DNA of 63,525 nt from Acidimicrobiaceae bacterium (GCA_002687745.1 NZBE01000023.1:29221-92745), one strand, 5' to 3'; positions 35,434 through 43,969 are shown, numbered from the stretch's first letter. Notes: generated from the letters alone by a model not told the origin. Program-made: numbers and translations.

Positions 35434-36123
35434 CTATCGCCCCGCTGGCTGGAACAGCACCCTCACGAGCACGACTGCCAGCCCAACGCCTGCCGCCTGC
35501 ATGACGATGAACATCGGTGCCGACGAGGGCTCGATCCCGGCGAAGGTGTCGGACAGGGTCCGGGCTACCGTCACGGCCGGGTTGGCGAAGCTGGTGGACG
35601 AGGTGAAGTAGTAGGCCCCGCCGATGTATACGCCAACGACGTACGGGATCGCCGAGTGACGTGCGGTCCTGACGAGGCTGAAGATGACCAGCAGGAGACC
35701 CACGGTGGCGACCACCTCGGCCAGCCACAGGTGTCCTCCACTGCGCGTCTGTGCGGACAGGTCAACCCAGTCAAGGTCGAACATGAGGTTGGCCAGCACG
35801 GTACCCAGACAGCCGCCGAGCACCTGGGCGGCCAGCATCGCCGGAACCTGCCGGCCGCTCCTGAGTCCCAGCAGCCACGCCCCGACGGTCACCGCCGGGT
35901 TGAAGTCGGCGGAGATCGTGCCGAAGATCGAGATGATCGCCACCAGGACTGCAGCGGTGGCTGCCGCATTCTGGAACAACTGAAGCCCGACGTCGGTGGG
36001 GCTGAGGCGCTCGGCCATTATCCCGGAACCGACCACGCCGATTAGCAGGAACATCGTGCCCAGGCCCTCGGCGAGGAGGGTGCGTGACAGTGGAACCGGT
36101 GAATCCTCTGAGGTCTCGGCCAC
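35434..36123 (-). CDS. MIP-family channel (aquaporin/glycerol facilitator)
   Basis: 229 residues from the GTG at 36123, which lies only 4 nt after the cimA stop. Six helices and the two NPA half-helices (ISADFNPAVTVGAWLLG and SFANPAVTVARTL) are visible, with the selectivity Arg right after the second NPA. It is a water or small-neutral-solute channel. Its place at the end of a branched-chain amino acid operon is unusual; a neutral product or intermediate (for example a hydroxy acid) could be its cargo, but this is inference. A longer upstream frame would overlap cimA and lacks family similarity. Confidence 0.9.
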   Translation of the reverse strand: MAETSEDSPVPLSRTLLAEGLGTMFLLIGVVGSGIMAERLSPTDVGLQLFQNAAATAAVLVAIISIFGTISADFNPAVTVGAWLLGLRSGRQVPAMLAAQVLGGCLGTVLANLMFDLDWVDLSAQTRSGGHLWLAEVVATVGLLLVIFSLVRTARHSAIPYVVGVYIGGAYYFTSSTSFANPAVTVARTLSDTFAGIEPSSAPMFIVMQAAGVGLAVVLVRVLFQPAGR

Positions 36124-36127
36124 CGGG

Positions 36128-37738
36128 CTAATTCTCGGAATGGAGCAGGCCGTAGACGATTGAGTCCACGAGCGCCTGCCAGGAGGCCTCGATGATGTTT
36201 TCTGAGACCCCGATGGTGGTCCAGGTCTGTTCACCGTTTGTCGTATCGATGAGCACCCGCGTCACCGCGCCGGTTCCCTTTCTGGTTTCCAGAACCCTCA
36301 CCTTGAAGTCGGTCAGCTGCAACCTGTCCAGACCGGGGGGGCTGTCGCCGAGGGCTTCTCTGAGGGCAGCGTCGAGGGCGTTGACAGGTCCGTTACCGGT
36401 ACCGGTCGCCTCACACATGTCGCCCGCGACGCTTATCCGCACGGTGGCCTCGGTCTTGACATCGACCGCAACCTCGTTCCAGGCCCGGCTGCCGCTACCG
36501 GAGCGATGGCCGACCTCGACGCTGAAGGAATCCAACTCGAAGTAGTCCTGCTGCCATCCACCGGCAGCGCGCATCAGGAGTTCCAGGGAGGCGTCAGCCG
36601 CCTCGAAGTGGTAGCCGGCGTGTTCAAGGACCTTCATGGTTTCGACGATGGCACCGAGGGTGTCTCCGTCCAGGTCGAGGCCCAGCTGCCGGGCTTTCAG
36701 GTCGATTGTGGACCTTCCCGACATCTCGGAGACGAGGAACCTGGTTCCGTTGCCCACAAGCTCGGGGGAGATGTGTTCGTATGCATCGGGGCGTCTGGAG
36801 ATGGCACTTGTGTGCAGGCCGGCCTTGTGAGCGAACGCTGTCGTACCCACGTAGGGCTGTTGCGGATCGACGGTGAAGTTCACGAGTTCGGCCACGTGGT
36901 GGGCCACCGCAGTGAGGCTGGCGATTCCCCCGGCTGGAATCGTCTCGATACCCATCTTGAGGCTCAGGTTGGCGATGATGGGAACGAGGTCGCAGTTGCC
37001 GACCCGTTCTCCGTAGCCGTTGATCGTTCCCTGCACCTGGGTGGCTCCGCCTCGCACGCCGGCGATTGCGTTGGCGATGCCACAGCCCGTGTCATTGTGA
37101 AAGTGGACACCGACGGGGGTGTCCGTGGCAGTGACCACCTCGGACACGATTCTCTCAACGTCGAACGGCAGGCAGCCTCCGTTGGTGTCGCACAGGACGA
37201 CACAGTCGGCACCGGCCTCTGCAGCACCGGCGAGCACCTGCATCGAGTAGGCAGGGTTCGCCTGATAGCCGTCGAAGAAGTGCTCGGCATCGAAGAAGAC
37301 CGTGAGACCCTTCTCCTTGAGGAACCTGATCGAATCGGCGACCATTGCCACGCCCTCATCGAGCGTTGTCCTGAGTGCCTCGGTGACGTGGTAGTCCCAG
37401 GCCTTGCCGACGATGCAGACAACCTCGGTTCCCGAGGCAACGAGGTTCGCAAGCGTCGAATCGTCGTTGGCGTCGCCGTTCACGCGCCGGGTAGACCCGA
37501 ATGCCACCAGCTTCGAATGCTCCAGCTGCAGATCCGTGCGCGCCCGCTCGAAGAACTCGACGTCTTTGGGGTTGGCTCCCGGCCAGCCGCCCTCGATGTA
37601 GTGGACACCGAGCAGGTCCAGCTGTTCGGCGATGCGCAGCTTGTCGACGACCGTGAGCGAGATTCCCTCCAGCTGTGCACCGTCGCGAAGCGTGGTGTCG
37701 TAGATGTCGACCGCGGTCGGCAGGTCAGGCGTCGACAT
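36128..37738 (-). CDS. cimA: Citramalate synthase
   Basis: 536 residues from the ATG at 37738. It condenses acetyl-CoA with pyruvate to (R)-citramalate, giving 2-oxobutyrate for isoleucine independently of threonine. The TIM barrel starts VDIYDTTLRDGAQLEGISLT; YIEGGWPGANPKD, FFDAEHFFDGY, VGVHFHNDTGCGIANAIAG and GTINGYGERVGNCDLV carry catalytic and metal residues. The C-terminal LeuA-type regulatory dimer domain (VEVGHRSGSGSRAWNEVAVD to the end) indicates allosteric feedback. It overlaps the end of ilvE by 14 nt. The GWPG motif supports citramalate over isopropylmalate synthase. Confidence 0.93.
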   Translation of the reverse strand: MSTPDLPTAVDIYDTTLRDGAQLEGISLTVVDKLRIAEQLDLLGVHYIEGGWPGANPKDVEFFERARTDLQLEHSKLVAFGSTRRVNGDANDDSTLANLVASGTEVVCIVGKAWDYHVTEALRTTLDEGVAMVADSIRFLKEKGLTVFFDAEHFFDGYQANPAYSMQVLAGAAEAGADCVVLCDTNGGCLPFDVERIVSEVVTATDTPVGVHFHNDTGCGIANAIAGVRGGATQVQGTINGYGERVGNCDLVPIIANLSLKMGIETIPAGGIASLTAVAHHVAELVNFTVDPQQPYVGTTAFAHKAGLHTSAISRRPDAYEHISPELVGNGTRFLVSEMSGRSTIDLKARQLGLDLDGDTLGAIVETMKVLEHAGYHFEAADASLELLMRAAGGWQQDYFELDSFSVEVGHRSGSGSRAWNEVAVDVKTEATVRISVAGDMCEATGTGNGPVNALDAALREALGDSPPGLDRLQLTDFKVRVLETRKGTGAVTRVLIDTTNGEQTWTTIGVSENIIEASWQALVDSIVYGLLHSEN

Positions 37739-38645
37739 GCTCGTTCCACTCTGCATATTCCGGCCGCCTTCCGCGTACGGCCTCGAAGAAGACATCCTGG
37801 ATTGCCCGGGTAACAGGACCGGGATCACCGATGTCGCGCTCGTCAACCGAACGGATCGGCACGATTTCCGCCGCCGTTCCGGACAGGAACGCCTCGTCTG
37901 CCGTGTAGAGGTCGCTGCGCAGCAGGTTCCCCTGCACATACGGAATGCCCAGGTCGTCGGCAATCCGGTGGACGGCATCCTGGGTGATTCCCTCGAGCGC
38001 TCCGGCGCTGGTCGGTGGGGTGACGATCGTGCCGCCGCTGACGATGAACAGGTTCTCTCCGGTGCATTCGGACACGTTGCCCTGTGGCGACAGCAGGATT
38101 GCCTCGTCGTAGCCGGCCTTGAGTGCCTGGACCTTGGCCATCTGCGAGTTGATGTAGTGGCCACATCCCTTGGCTGCAGGCGGCATGGCGTTGGCATCGT
38201 GGCGTTGCCACGATGAGACCATCATGCGAACACCGTTCCTGATGCCGTCATCTCCGAGGTAGGAACCCCATGGCCATGTGGCGATGGAGACGTCCACATC
38301 ACATGGAATGGGGTTCAGGCCCATCTCGCCGTAGCCGAGGTATGCCAGCGGTCGGATGTAGCACGAGGGCAGGTCGTTGACCCGAACGGTGTCCTTCACC
38401 GCCTGAACCAGCTGGTCGACCGTCCATGGAATGTCTATGAACAGGATCTTGGCCGACCTGAAGAAGCGCTCGATGTGGGGCCTCAGCCTGAAGACTGCGG
38501 GACCGCTGTCGGTCTCGTAGGCCCGGATTCCCTCGAACACCCCGTTGCCGTAGTGGAGCGTGTGGGTCAGTACGTGAATGGTGGCGTCGTCCCAGTCGAC
38601 GAGATCGCCGTTCATCCAGATCTTGTCTGCCTTCTCTATCGGCAT
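37725..38645 (-). CDS. ilvE: Branched-chain amino acid aminotransferase
   Basis: 306 residues, with GGAGAGGTAGTAGGAC before the ATG. This fold-type IV PLP enzyme makes valine, leucine and isoleucine from their keto acids. Visible: IHVLTHTLHYGNGVFEGIRAYE near residue 25, CYIRPLAYLGYGEMGLNP near 95, the PLP Lys in MPPAAKGCGHYINSQMAK near 155, VSECTGENLFIV, EGITQDAV and EAFLSGTAAEI for cofactor phosphate binding. It lies 55 nt after leuB and overlaps cimA, so it is part of the attenuated operon. Confidence 0.95.
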   Translation of the reverse strand: MPIEKADKIWMNGDLVDWDDATIHVLTHTLHYGNGVFEGIRAYETDSGPAVFRLRPHIERFFRSAKILFIDIPWTVDQLVQAVKDTVRVNDLPSCYIRPLAYLGYGEMGLNPIPCDVDVSIATWPWGSYLGDDGIRNGVRMMVSSWQRHDANAMPPAAKGCGHYINSQMAKVQALKAGYDEAILLSPQGNVSECTGENLFIVSGGTIVTPPTSAGALEGITQDAVHRIADDLGIPYVQGNLLRSDLYTADEAFLSGTAAEIVPIRSVDERDIGDPGPVTRAIQDVFFEAVRGRRPEYAEWNEHVDA

Positions 38646-38700
38646 GTCCTACTACCTCTCCTACTTGGTCTGTGTCGGTGTGTTCTGATGTCGTTCTGGC

Positions 38701-39684
38701 TCAGCCGTGTACGCGTTCGGCTATGGCATCGCCTGTCGCCACCGTTGCGTCCATCTGGGTGGCCGGGTCGGCGCACGCCGCCCGGATCCGCTCGGCCGCA
38801 GCGTCCTCGCCGAGAAAGTCGAGCATCATGGCTCCTGACAGGATCGCAGCCGTGGGGTTGGCCAACCCCTTCCCGGCAATGTCAGGTGCAGATCCGTGAA
38901 CCGGCTCGAACATCGACGGCCCGGTTCGCGCCGGGTTCAGGTTGGCCGACGAGGCCAGACCGATCCCACCTGATATGGCACCTCCGAGGTCGGTGAGGAT
39001 GTCACCGAACAGGTTGTCGGTGACGATCACGTCGTAGCGCTCGGGTGAGTCGACGAAGTAGATGCATGCGGCATCGACGTGGTTGTAGGCGGTCTCCACG
39101 CCGGGGTAGTCGGCTGCCACCTCTCTGAAGGTTCGCTCCCAGAGGTCGCCTGAGAAGGTAAGCACGTTGGTCTTGTGAACGAGCGTCAGGTGGCCCCGAC
39201 GTGAGCGTGCGAGGTCGAACGCGTAGCGGACTGCACGCTCAACGCCCATGCGGGTGTTCACCGATCCCTGGGTCGCCACCTCGTTGGTGGTTCCCTTACG
39301 GAGAAAGCCACCCTCGCCCGCGTAGGCGCCCTCGGTGTTCTCTCGGACGACCATGAAGTCGACGTCTGAGGGTGGAAAGAGGAACGGCCGCAGGTTCACG
39401 AAGAGGTCAAGGTCAAAGCGCATCTTCAACAGCAGGCCACGCTCGATCACGCCGGGAGGGACCTCTGGAGTTCCGACGGCTCCGAGGAACAGTGCATCGA
39501 GACCACGCCACTCCTCGATCACCTCGTCGGGGAGGACGACACCGTCGCGCAGGTAGCGGGAACCTCCCAGGTCATAGTCGACGGTCTCTATGGCGACACC
39601 GGCGGCGGCGAACACCTTGAGACCCTCGGCAACGACCTCGGGGCCGATTCCGTCACCGCCGATGACACCTACTCGATGTGCCAC
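38701..39684 (-). CDS. leuB: 3-isopropylmalate dehydrogenase family
   Basis: 327 residues from the GTG at 39684, with AAGGAG about 9 nt upstream. It is an NAD-dependent beta-decarboxylating dehydrogenase: [44 protein letters not shown] (split here: [17 protein letters not shown]), [40 protein letters not shown] with metal Asp, and [15 protein letters not shown]. In leucine synthesis it oxidises 3-isopropylmalate; the same enzyme handles 3-methylmalate in the citramalate route, matching cimA downstream. Length is a little short for LeuB (350-360), and tartrate- or other malate-type dehydrogenases are close relatives. No leuC/leuD is in the window. Confidence 0.87.
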   Translation of the reverse strand: MAHRVGVIGGDGIGPEVVAEGLKVFAAAGVAIETVDYDLGGSRYLRDGVVLPDEVIEEWRGLDALFLGAVGTPEVPPGVIERGLLLKMRFDLDLFVNLRPFLFPPSDVDFMVVRENTEGAYAGEGGFLRKGTTNEVATQGSVNTRMGVERAVRYAFDLARSRRGHLTLVHKTNVLTFSGDLWERTFREVAADYPGVETAYNHVDAACIYFVDSPERYDVIVTDNLFGDILTDLGGAISGGIGLASSANLNPARTGPSMFEPVHGSAPDIAGKGLANPTAAILSGAMMLDFLGEDAAAERIRAACADPATQMDATVATGDAIAERVHG

Positions 39685-39766
39685 GCCTCTGCACTCCTTG
39701 TCGTTTTGTTCCGGGTCGGTTGTCGGGCAGGTCGGTCGAACTGCCTACGGAAAGCAGCCTGCAACC

Positions 39767-39792
39767 AAAAAACCGTCCACCGAGGTGGACGG
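39767..39792 (-). terminator. Intrinsic terminator (attenuator) upstream of leuB
   Basis: On the minus strand CCGTCCAC, loop CTCG, GTGGACGG, then TTTTTT (39772-39767). This is a classic Rho-independent terminator lying between the leader peptide and leuB, about 80 nt before the leuB start. In this context it should stop transcription when the leader is translated freely. Confidence 0.9.
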
Positions 39793-39797
39793 TCCGG

Positions 39798-39820
39798 GCG
39801 CACACCAAACTGGCGTGCGC
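39798..39820 (-). promoter_or_regulatory. Hairpin overlapping the leader-peptide stop (pause or antiterminator part)
   Basis: Arms GCGCACGCC and GGTGTGCGC (one G-U pair in RNA) around loop AGTTT form a 9-bp hairpin. Its first base is the last base of the leader stop codon, and it ends 5 nt before the terminator stem. A stalled ribosome on the Leu-Val-Val-Ala-Ile codons would change its folding. The exact antiterminator pairing is not clear to me. Confidence 0.65.
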
Positions 39821-39855
39821 TACGTAATGGCGACTACCAGATACCTGTGGTCCAT
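39820..39855 (-). CDS. Leader peptide of the leuB-ilvE-cimA operon (MDHRYLVVAIT)
   Basis: An 11-residue reading frame, MDHRYLVVAIT then TAG, too short for standard gene finding. Residues 6-10 are Leu-Val-Val-Ala-Ile, so four of five are branched-chain amino acids made by the operon. Its ATG is exactly 7 nt after TAGGCT (39863-39868, minus strand), with TTGATA further up as a possible -35, so it should be translated from the first base of the mRNA. A hairpin and a terminator follow. This is the layout of ribosome-mediated attenuation: shortage of charged Leu/Val/Ile tRNA stalls the ribosome and lets transcription reach leuB. Confidence 0.8.
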   Translation of the reverse strand: MDHRYLVVAIT

Positions 39856-39862
39856 GGGAACG

Positions 39863-39893
39863 AGCCTACCAAGCATCCCCGGATCATTATCAA
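39863..39893 (-). promoter_or_regulatory. Promoter of the leader/leuB operon
   Basis: On the minus strand TTGATA (39893-39888) and TAGGCT (39868-39863) are separated by 19 nt; the -10 is 7 nt before the leader ATG. A small palindrome CCGAC-TTTC-GTCGG overlaps the upstream side (about 39894-39907) and lies between this promoter and that of greA. Confidence 0.55.
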
Positions 39894-39916
39894 CCGACTT
39901 TCGTCGGACCGGTGGC

Positions 39917-39922
39917 TACGCT
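39917..39922 (+). promoter_or_regulatory. -10 hexamer TACGCT, leaderless start of greA
   Basis: TACGCT is followed by CCGGGG (6 nt) and the ATG at 39929. This is the same geometry as at 15 other starts in the window. Confidence 0.55.
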
Positions 39923-39928
39923 CCGGGG

Positions 39929-40402
39929 ATGGCTGAGAACCATCAACTGTCACAGTTCGCCTTTGATCGATTGGCCGACGAGTTGACCGATCTGACCACC
40001 CGTGGCCGCATCGAGATCGCCCGCAAGATCGAAATTGCCCGCGAAATGGGGGACCTCTCCGAAAACGGCGACTACCACGCCGCCAAGGAGGAGAAGGGCA
40101 AGATGGAGGGCCGCATAATGCACCTCGAGCATCTGCTCGAGAACGCCACGATCCTCGACGGTGCCCCTACTGGGACCGACACGGTTGTTCCCGGTTGCAT
40201 CGTGTCGCTCGTCTACGGAGACGACGACGAACCTGAGCGGATGCTGTTCGGATCCATCGAGGAACAACATGCCGACGTCGGTGTGGTCTCGCCGGGCTCT
40301 CCTCTGGGCGAGGTGCTTCTGGGAAGGTCGGTGGGCGACGAGGTCTCGTTCGAGGCGCCCGGGGGCGGGTTGACCGTACGTATCACGGCCATCGAACACT
40401 AG
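39929..40402 (+). CDS. greA: Transcription elongation factor GreA
   Basis: 157 residues from the ATG at 39929. It rescues backtracked RNA polymerase by stimulating transcript cleavage. The N-terminal coiled coil carries the tip motif EMGDLSENGDYHAAKEEKG, with the two acidic residues that hold the catalytic Mg2+. The C-terminal FKBP-like domain has GTDTVVPGCIVSLV and SPLGEVLLGRSVGDEVSFEA. It is normal in length, transcribed away from the attenuated operon, and followed 32 nt later by an alpha/beta hydrolase. Confidence 0.93.
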   Translation: MAENHQLSQFAFDRLADELTDLTTRGRIEIARKIEIAREMGDLSENGDYHAAKEEKGKMEGRIMHLEHLLENATILDGAPTGTDTVVPGCIVSLVYGDDDEPERMLFGSIEEQHADVGVVSPGSPLGEVLLGRSVGDEVSFEAPGGGLTVRITAIEH

Positions 40403-40434
40403 ATACCGGCAGCCACAGAGTTGGAGCTGTCCAG

Positions 40435-41319
40435 TTGAACACTCCTTCAGACAGCCGGTTCGGGGGAGCACCTCCACCATGGCGGGTCATCGACCTGCCG
40501 GGGCGCGGACCGCTCAGGCTCCGCGACTCGGGCCGGCCCGCCAACAGCGACCCGGCCGGGCCCGTCCTGTTGTTGTTCCACGGCTGGACGGTCAGTGCCG
40601 ATCTCAACTGGGGCAGCACCTATGCGGAGTTGACCTCCCGGTACCGGGTGCTGGCGTGGGACCAGCGTGGCCACGGTTCAGGCGGCCTGAGGTCACGGAG
40701 GCGTTTCCGCCTCGAGGACTGTGCCGACGACGCTGCCGCCGTGATGGATGCCGTCGGGGTGGAGCAGGCGATTGCGGTCGGCTACTCGATGGGTGGCGCC
40801 GTCGCACAGCTGTTGTGGCGTCGCCACCCGCACATGGTCTCCGGGTTGGCCCTGTGTGCCAGCGCTATGAAGTTCCGCCAGACCGTCGCCGAGTACCGAG
40901 ACTTCGCCCTGATCCGGCTGGCCTGTCGACCTGCGTCCCTGCTTCCCGAAACGGGATGGCACTTGGCAGAACGGGTGGCGTCGACCAGGTCCGGCAGGGC
41001 ACCGCTGGTTGATCAGGAGTTCGACGACTGGGCGGCGCGCGAGGTCAGGGCCGGTGATCTCGGCCAGATTCTTGCGGCTGGCGTGGCTCTGGGTGGGTTC
41101 GACTCCAGCGCCTGGGTGGGTGACATCGACGTCCCGACCACCGTGCTGATCGGTGTCGATGACAGCGTCGTTCCCACCGCCCGGCAACGGCAGTTGGCGA
41201 CGGCCCTTCCCCGGCCACTTGTCGTCGAGTTCTCCGGTGACCATGCAGCACCCGTTGTTCGACCAGACCACTTCGCCAGGCAGTTGACGGCCGGCATCTC
41301 ATGGCTGCACCGGGGATGA
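40435..41319 (+). CDS. Alpha/beta hydrolase
   Basis: 294 residues; the start is a TTG with GGAG 8 nt upstream. The fold is visible: VLLLFHGWTVSADLNWG (oxyanion region), RVLAWDQRGHGSGGL, nucleophile elbow AIAVGYSMGGAVAQLLWRRH (Ser in GxSxG), the acid in VLIGVDDSVVPTARQ, and His in FSGDHAAPVV. It is a generic esterase/lipase-like hydrolase with unknown substrate. It overlaps nothing and its stop is 4 nt before the next gene, so it is co-transcribed with the SDR and probably greA. Confidence 0.85.
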   Translation: MNTPSDSRFGGAPPPWRVIDLPGRGPLRLRDSGRPANSDPAGPVLLLFHGWTVSADLNWGSTYAELTSRYRVLAWDQRGHGSGGLRSRRRFRLEDCADDAAAVMDAVGVEQAIAVGYSMGGAVAQLLWRRHPHMVSGLALCASAMKFRQTVAEYRDFALIRLACRPASLLPETGWHLAERVASTRSGRAPLVDQEFDDWAAREVRAGDLGQILAAGVALGGFDSSAWVGDIDVPTTVLIGVDDSVVPTARQRQLATALPRPLVVEFSGDHAAPVVRPDHFARQLTAGISWLHRG

Positions 41320-41323
41320 ACAG

Positions 41324-42232
41324 GTGGACGTAGCGGTCTCAGGATCCTCCGGACTCATCGGTGGTGCGCTGTGTGGCCAGCTTGAAGGGCGTGGCGACAC
41401 GGTGAGGCGCCTGGTTCGTCGACCTCCACGCACCCCGCTGGAGATTCGCTGGGAACCAGATCGCGGCCTGCTGGATGCGGGGGCCCTCGACGGAGTCGAT
41501 GCGGTTGTCCACCTGGCCGGCGCCGGGATTGCCAGCCGACGCTGGACCCGGTCACGGATGGACCTCATCCTCGGTAGCCGAACCCGTGGCACACACCTGA
41601 TCTCCTCAGCCATGGCGGAGTCCTCTCGGGCCGGCTCAGGGCCGGGTGTTCTGGTCAGTGGTTCCGCCATCGGCTTCTACGGTGACCGCTCCGAGGAGCC
41701 ACTCGATGAGACAAGTCCCCGCGGCGGCGGCTTCCTTGCCGACGTGTGCGTCGCCTGGGAGGCAGCCACACGAACTGCTGAAACAGCAGGTGTCCGGGTC
41801 GCGCACGCGCGCACCGGAATCGTCCTGTCACCGCTGGGAGGCCTGCTGGGGGCACAGCTGCCGCTGTTCCGGCTGGGGCTCGGTGGCCCTGTGGGCCCAG
41901 GAACACAGTGGATGAGCTGGATCTCCCTACGTGACGAGGTATCGGCCCTGTGCTGGTTGATCGACAACGAGGTCTGTGGGCCCGTCAACCTTGTGGCGCC
42001 CGAACCGGTTACGAATGCCGGTTTCGCCGCCTCGCTGGGGAGGGCTGTCCGGCGCCCAGCCCGCCTTCGCACCCCGGCGTTTGTGCCTGCAGTCCCGTTC
42101 GGGCGACGGCTGGTCGCCGAGCTGATGTTGTCCAGCGCTGTAGTGCACCCCACCGTGCTCCAGGAGGGCGGCTTCATCTTTGCCGACGTCTGTCTCGACG
42201 ATGCTCTCAGGTCGGAGTTGGAGCTGACCTGA
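41324..42232 (+). CDS. TIGR01777-family (YfcH-like) epimerase
   Basis: 302 residues from a GTG just after the hydrolase stop. It is an extended short-chain dehydrogenase: the cofactor loop VSGSSGLIGGALCGQLEGRG, VVHLAGAGIASRRWTRSRM, VSGSAIGFYGDR, and the C-terminal VPFGRRLVAELMLSSAVVHPTVLQEGGFIF are hallmarks of the YfcH/SDR39U1 family, whose substrate is unknown. The catalytic Tyr appears in GFYGDR. It converges with the Hsp70-half protein. Confidence 0.87.
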   Translation: MDVAVSGSSGLIGGALCGQLEGRGDTVRRLVRRPPRTPLEIRWEPDRGLLDAGALDGVDAVVHLAGAGIASRRWTRSRMDLILGSRTRGTHLISSAMAESSRAGSGPGVLVSGSAIGFYGDRSEEPLDETSPRGGGFLADVCVAWEAATRTAETAGVRVAHARTGIVLSPLGGLLGAQLPLFRLGLGGPVGPGTQWMSWISLRDEVSALCWLIDNEVCGPVNLVAPEPVTNAGFAASLGRAVRRPARLRTPAFVPAVPFGRRLVAELMLSSAVVHPTVLQEGGFIFADVCLDDALRSELELT

Positions 42233-42241
42233 GAGGCCCGG

Positions 42242-43807
42242 TCAGTTTGGCCAGCGTGCGCAGCCGTCGCCGGCCCATATCTGGAGAACCCTCCCGATGT
42301 CGTCGGTGTGGGTTGTCACGCCCCTCATTCCGTCGCTGACACCGATGGCATCGATGCTGAACAGGCCGGCGGTGTCACCCTCGACAGGGCTTGTCAGCAC
42401 CAGCCCGTCTGCATGGGCCGCAACCAGGTCTGTGACCGACGAGCCCACCCCGATCCGGTCGAGGGTCCACAGAGATGTGTGGAGGGCGTCGGGTCCCTCG
42501 GCAAACCACTGGGTGAAGGTGGCGTAGGTTCCCGGCTCTCCGTCGGTCATGTCAACATCGCTCAGGACTACCTCGAGGTTGGCGAACGTGACCCTCCTGA
42601 CCTGGTCTCCGGCACACCTCTCATCTGCGATCCAGCCGGTGTCTGTCTCAGGTGAACCCACCACTGCTGCAAGGACTGCAACGACCGTGTCGGCGCTGTC
42701 ACCAAGGCCGACGAGTGTCTCGGCTCCTGTGGCTGCGTTGGTGACCACACCGACCGGGGAGAGCGTCAACACGCCGAGCGGAGGCCTGGTGGTCGTGGTG
42801 GCGACAGCGACAGTGGTGGTCGTCTGCGGGGCGAGGGTGGTTGTCGTGAGGGCCGGAGGAAGGGTGGTCGAGACCACAACCCCCGGCATCACAGTGACCG
42901 GTGCCGCTGTTGTGGTGGTACTGGTGGTTGAGGTCGTTGTGGGAGGCGCAACTGTGGTCGCCTGCAGGCTTGTGGGCGGCTCGGCAACGGTTGTGGAGGC
43001 CACAACCTCGGGTTCATGCACCTGCTCGGGAGGACCGTCGTCACCCCGGACGAGGAGGAAGGCTGCTCCGAGCGCCAGGCCTCCCAGCACAGAGACGGCC
43101 ACGACGAGGCCTGGTCTGAACCTGCGACGCTCAAGGTCGGAAATGGAGGATTCCTCAAAGACCGAGCGCGGCCCGAGCGCCATGACCGATGGCTCCGTCG
43201 GGATCCTGACCGGCTCGTGGGAGACGACCCCGAGGTCCTCACGGGTGACGATCGGCTTTGGTCCGGGTGGGCCATCGCCGTGTCGCCTCCAGAACAGCGC
43301 TCCTAGGGCCCCGGCGAGGTCCGGGTCGATGCCATCAGGTCCGTATGCGGCCATTGCCGACCAGGAACGGGTCTCCTCGACGAGTGTGAAGTCACCCAGG
43401 CGTGCCCGATCGGCTGCCGCTGCGTAGACAGCTGCTTCGGGTCCTCCGGCGGTGCACACGACCAGCACCTCGTCGGGTACCCGGTCGAGAACCAGCACGC
43501 AGCGTGCGTAGATGTGGGCCAGGAGGTGGGCGATGACGGTTTCGGCTGTGAGGGTCCGGCCCGCTGCCTCGATCGTCTCAGCGTCGAGCAGGCGTCCGAC
43601 CACGTTGTCGACGGTGCCGTCAGGCTCTGACCCCGACCTGTGGCGGGCGTCTGGCCCGACCGTTACCGAGCCGTCTGAAGCCACATGGAGTACGACGGGC
43701 ATGTGTGCGGCACGCTCGCCCAGGGCGAGCAGATCGATGCGGCCGTCGCTGTCGACGGCTGCGTGGGCAAGGTTTGGTCCCAGATGGATGGAGAGAACGG
43801 TCGGCAT
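42242..43807 (-). CDS. Membrane protein with Hsp70-like N-terminal half, Thr linker and exported C-terminal domain
   Basis: 521 residues. Residues 1-165 resemble subdomains IA/IB of the Hsp70/actin ATPase fold: VLSIHLGPNLAHAAVDSDG at the phosphate-1 place, GSVTVGPDARHRS, TLTAETVIAHLLAHIYA, then DRVPDEVLVVCTAGG and VEETRSWSAMAAYG. The second half of the ATPase domain is absent. A basic RRRRFRPG precedes one membrane helix (GLVVAVSVLGGLALGAAFLL). Residues 275-370 are a Thr/Pro/Val linker, and 370-521 a globular outer domain with two Cys. ATP hydrolysis is unlikely with this half domain. Function unknown; a signal-sensing or scaffold role is a guess. Confidence 0.65.
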   Translation of the reverse strand: MPTVLSIHLGPNLAHAAVDSDGRIDLLALGERAAHMPVVLHVASDGSVTVGPDARHRSGSEPDGTVDNVVGRLLDAETIEAAGRTLTAETVIAHLLAHIYARCVLVLDRVPDEVLVVCTAGGPEAAVYAAAADRARLGDFTLVEETRSWSAMAAYGPDGIDPDLAGALGALFWRRHGDGPPGPKPIVTREDLGVVSHEPVRIPTEPSVMALGPRSVFEESSISDLERRRFRPGLVVAVSVLGGLALGAAFLLVRGDDGPPEQVHEPEVVASTTVAEPPTSLQATTVAPPTTTSTTSTTTTAAPVTVMPGVVVSTTLPPALTTTTLAPQTTTTVAVATTTTRPPLGVLTLSPVGVVTNAATGAETLVGLGDSADTVVAVLAAVVGSPETDTGWIADERCAGDQVRRVTFANLEVVLSDVDMTDGEPGTYATFTQWFAEGPDALHTSLWTLDRIGVGSSVTDLVAAHADGLVLTSPVEGDTAGLFSIDAIGVSDGMRGVTTHTDDIGRVLQIWAGDGCARWPN

Positions 43808-43969
43808 GCTGCTTCAGGTCGGATTGGCAGTGTTGGTGTTGGTGGTGGTCGACAATAGGGCCTGACAGGGCCAGACGGCATGACGATGCACGCTGTGTCG
43901 GCCTGGGCAATTCCTTCCCGCGACCATTCCTCGTACATATGGCTCATCCCCATGGCATCCTTGTTGCCG

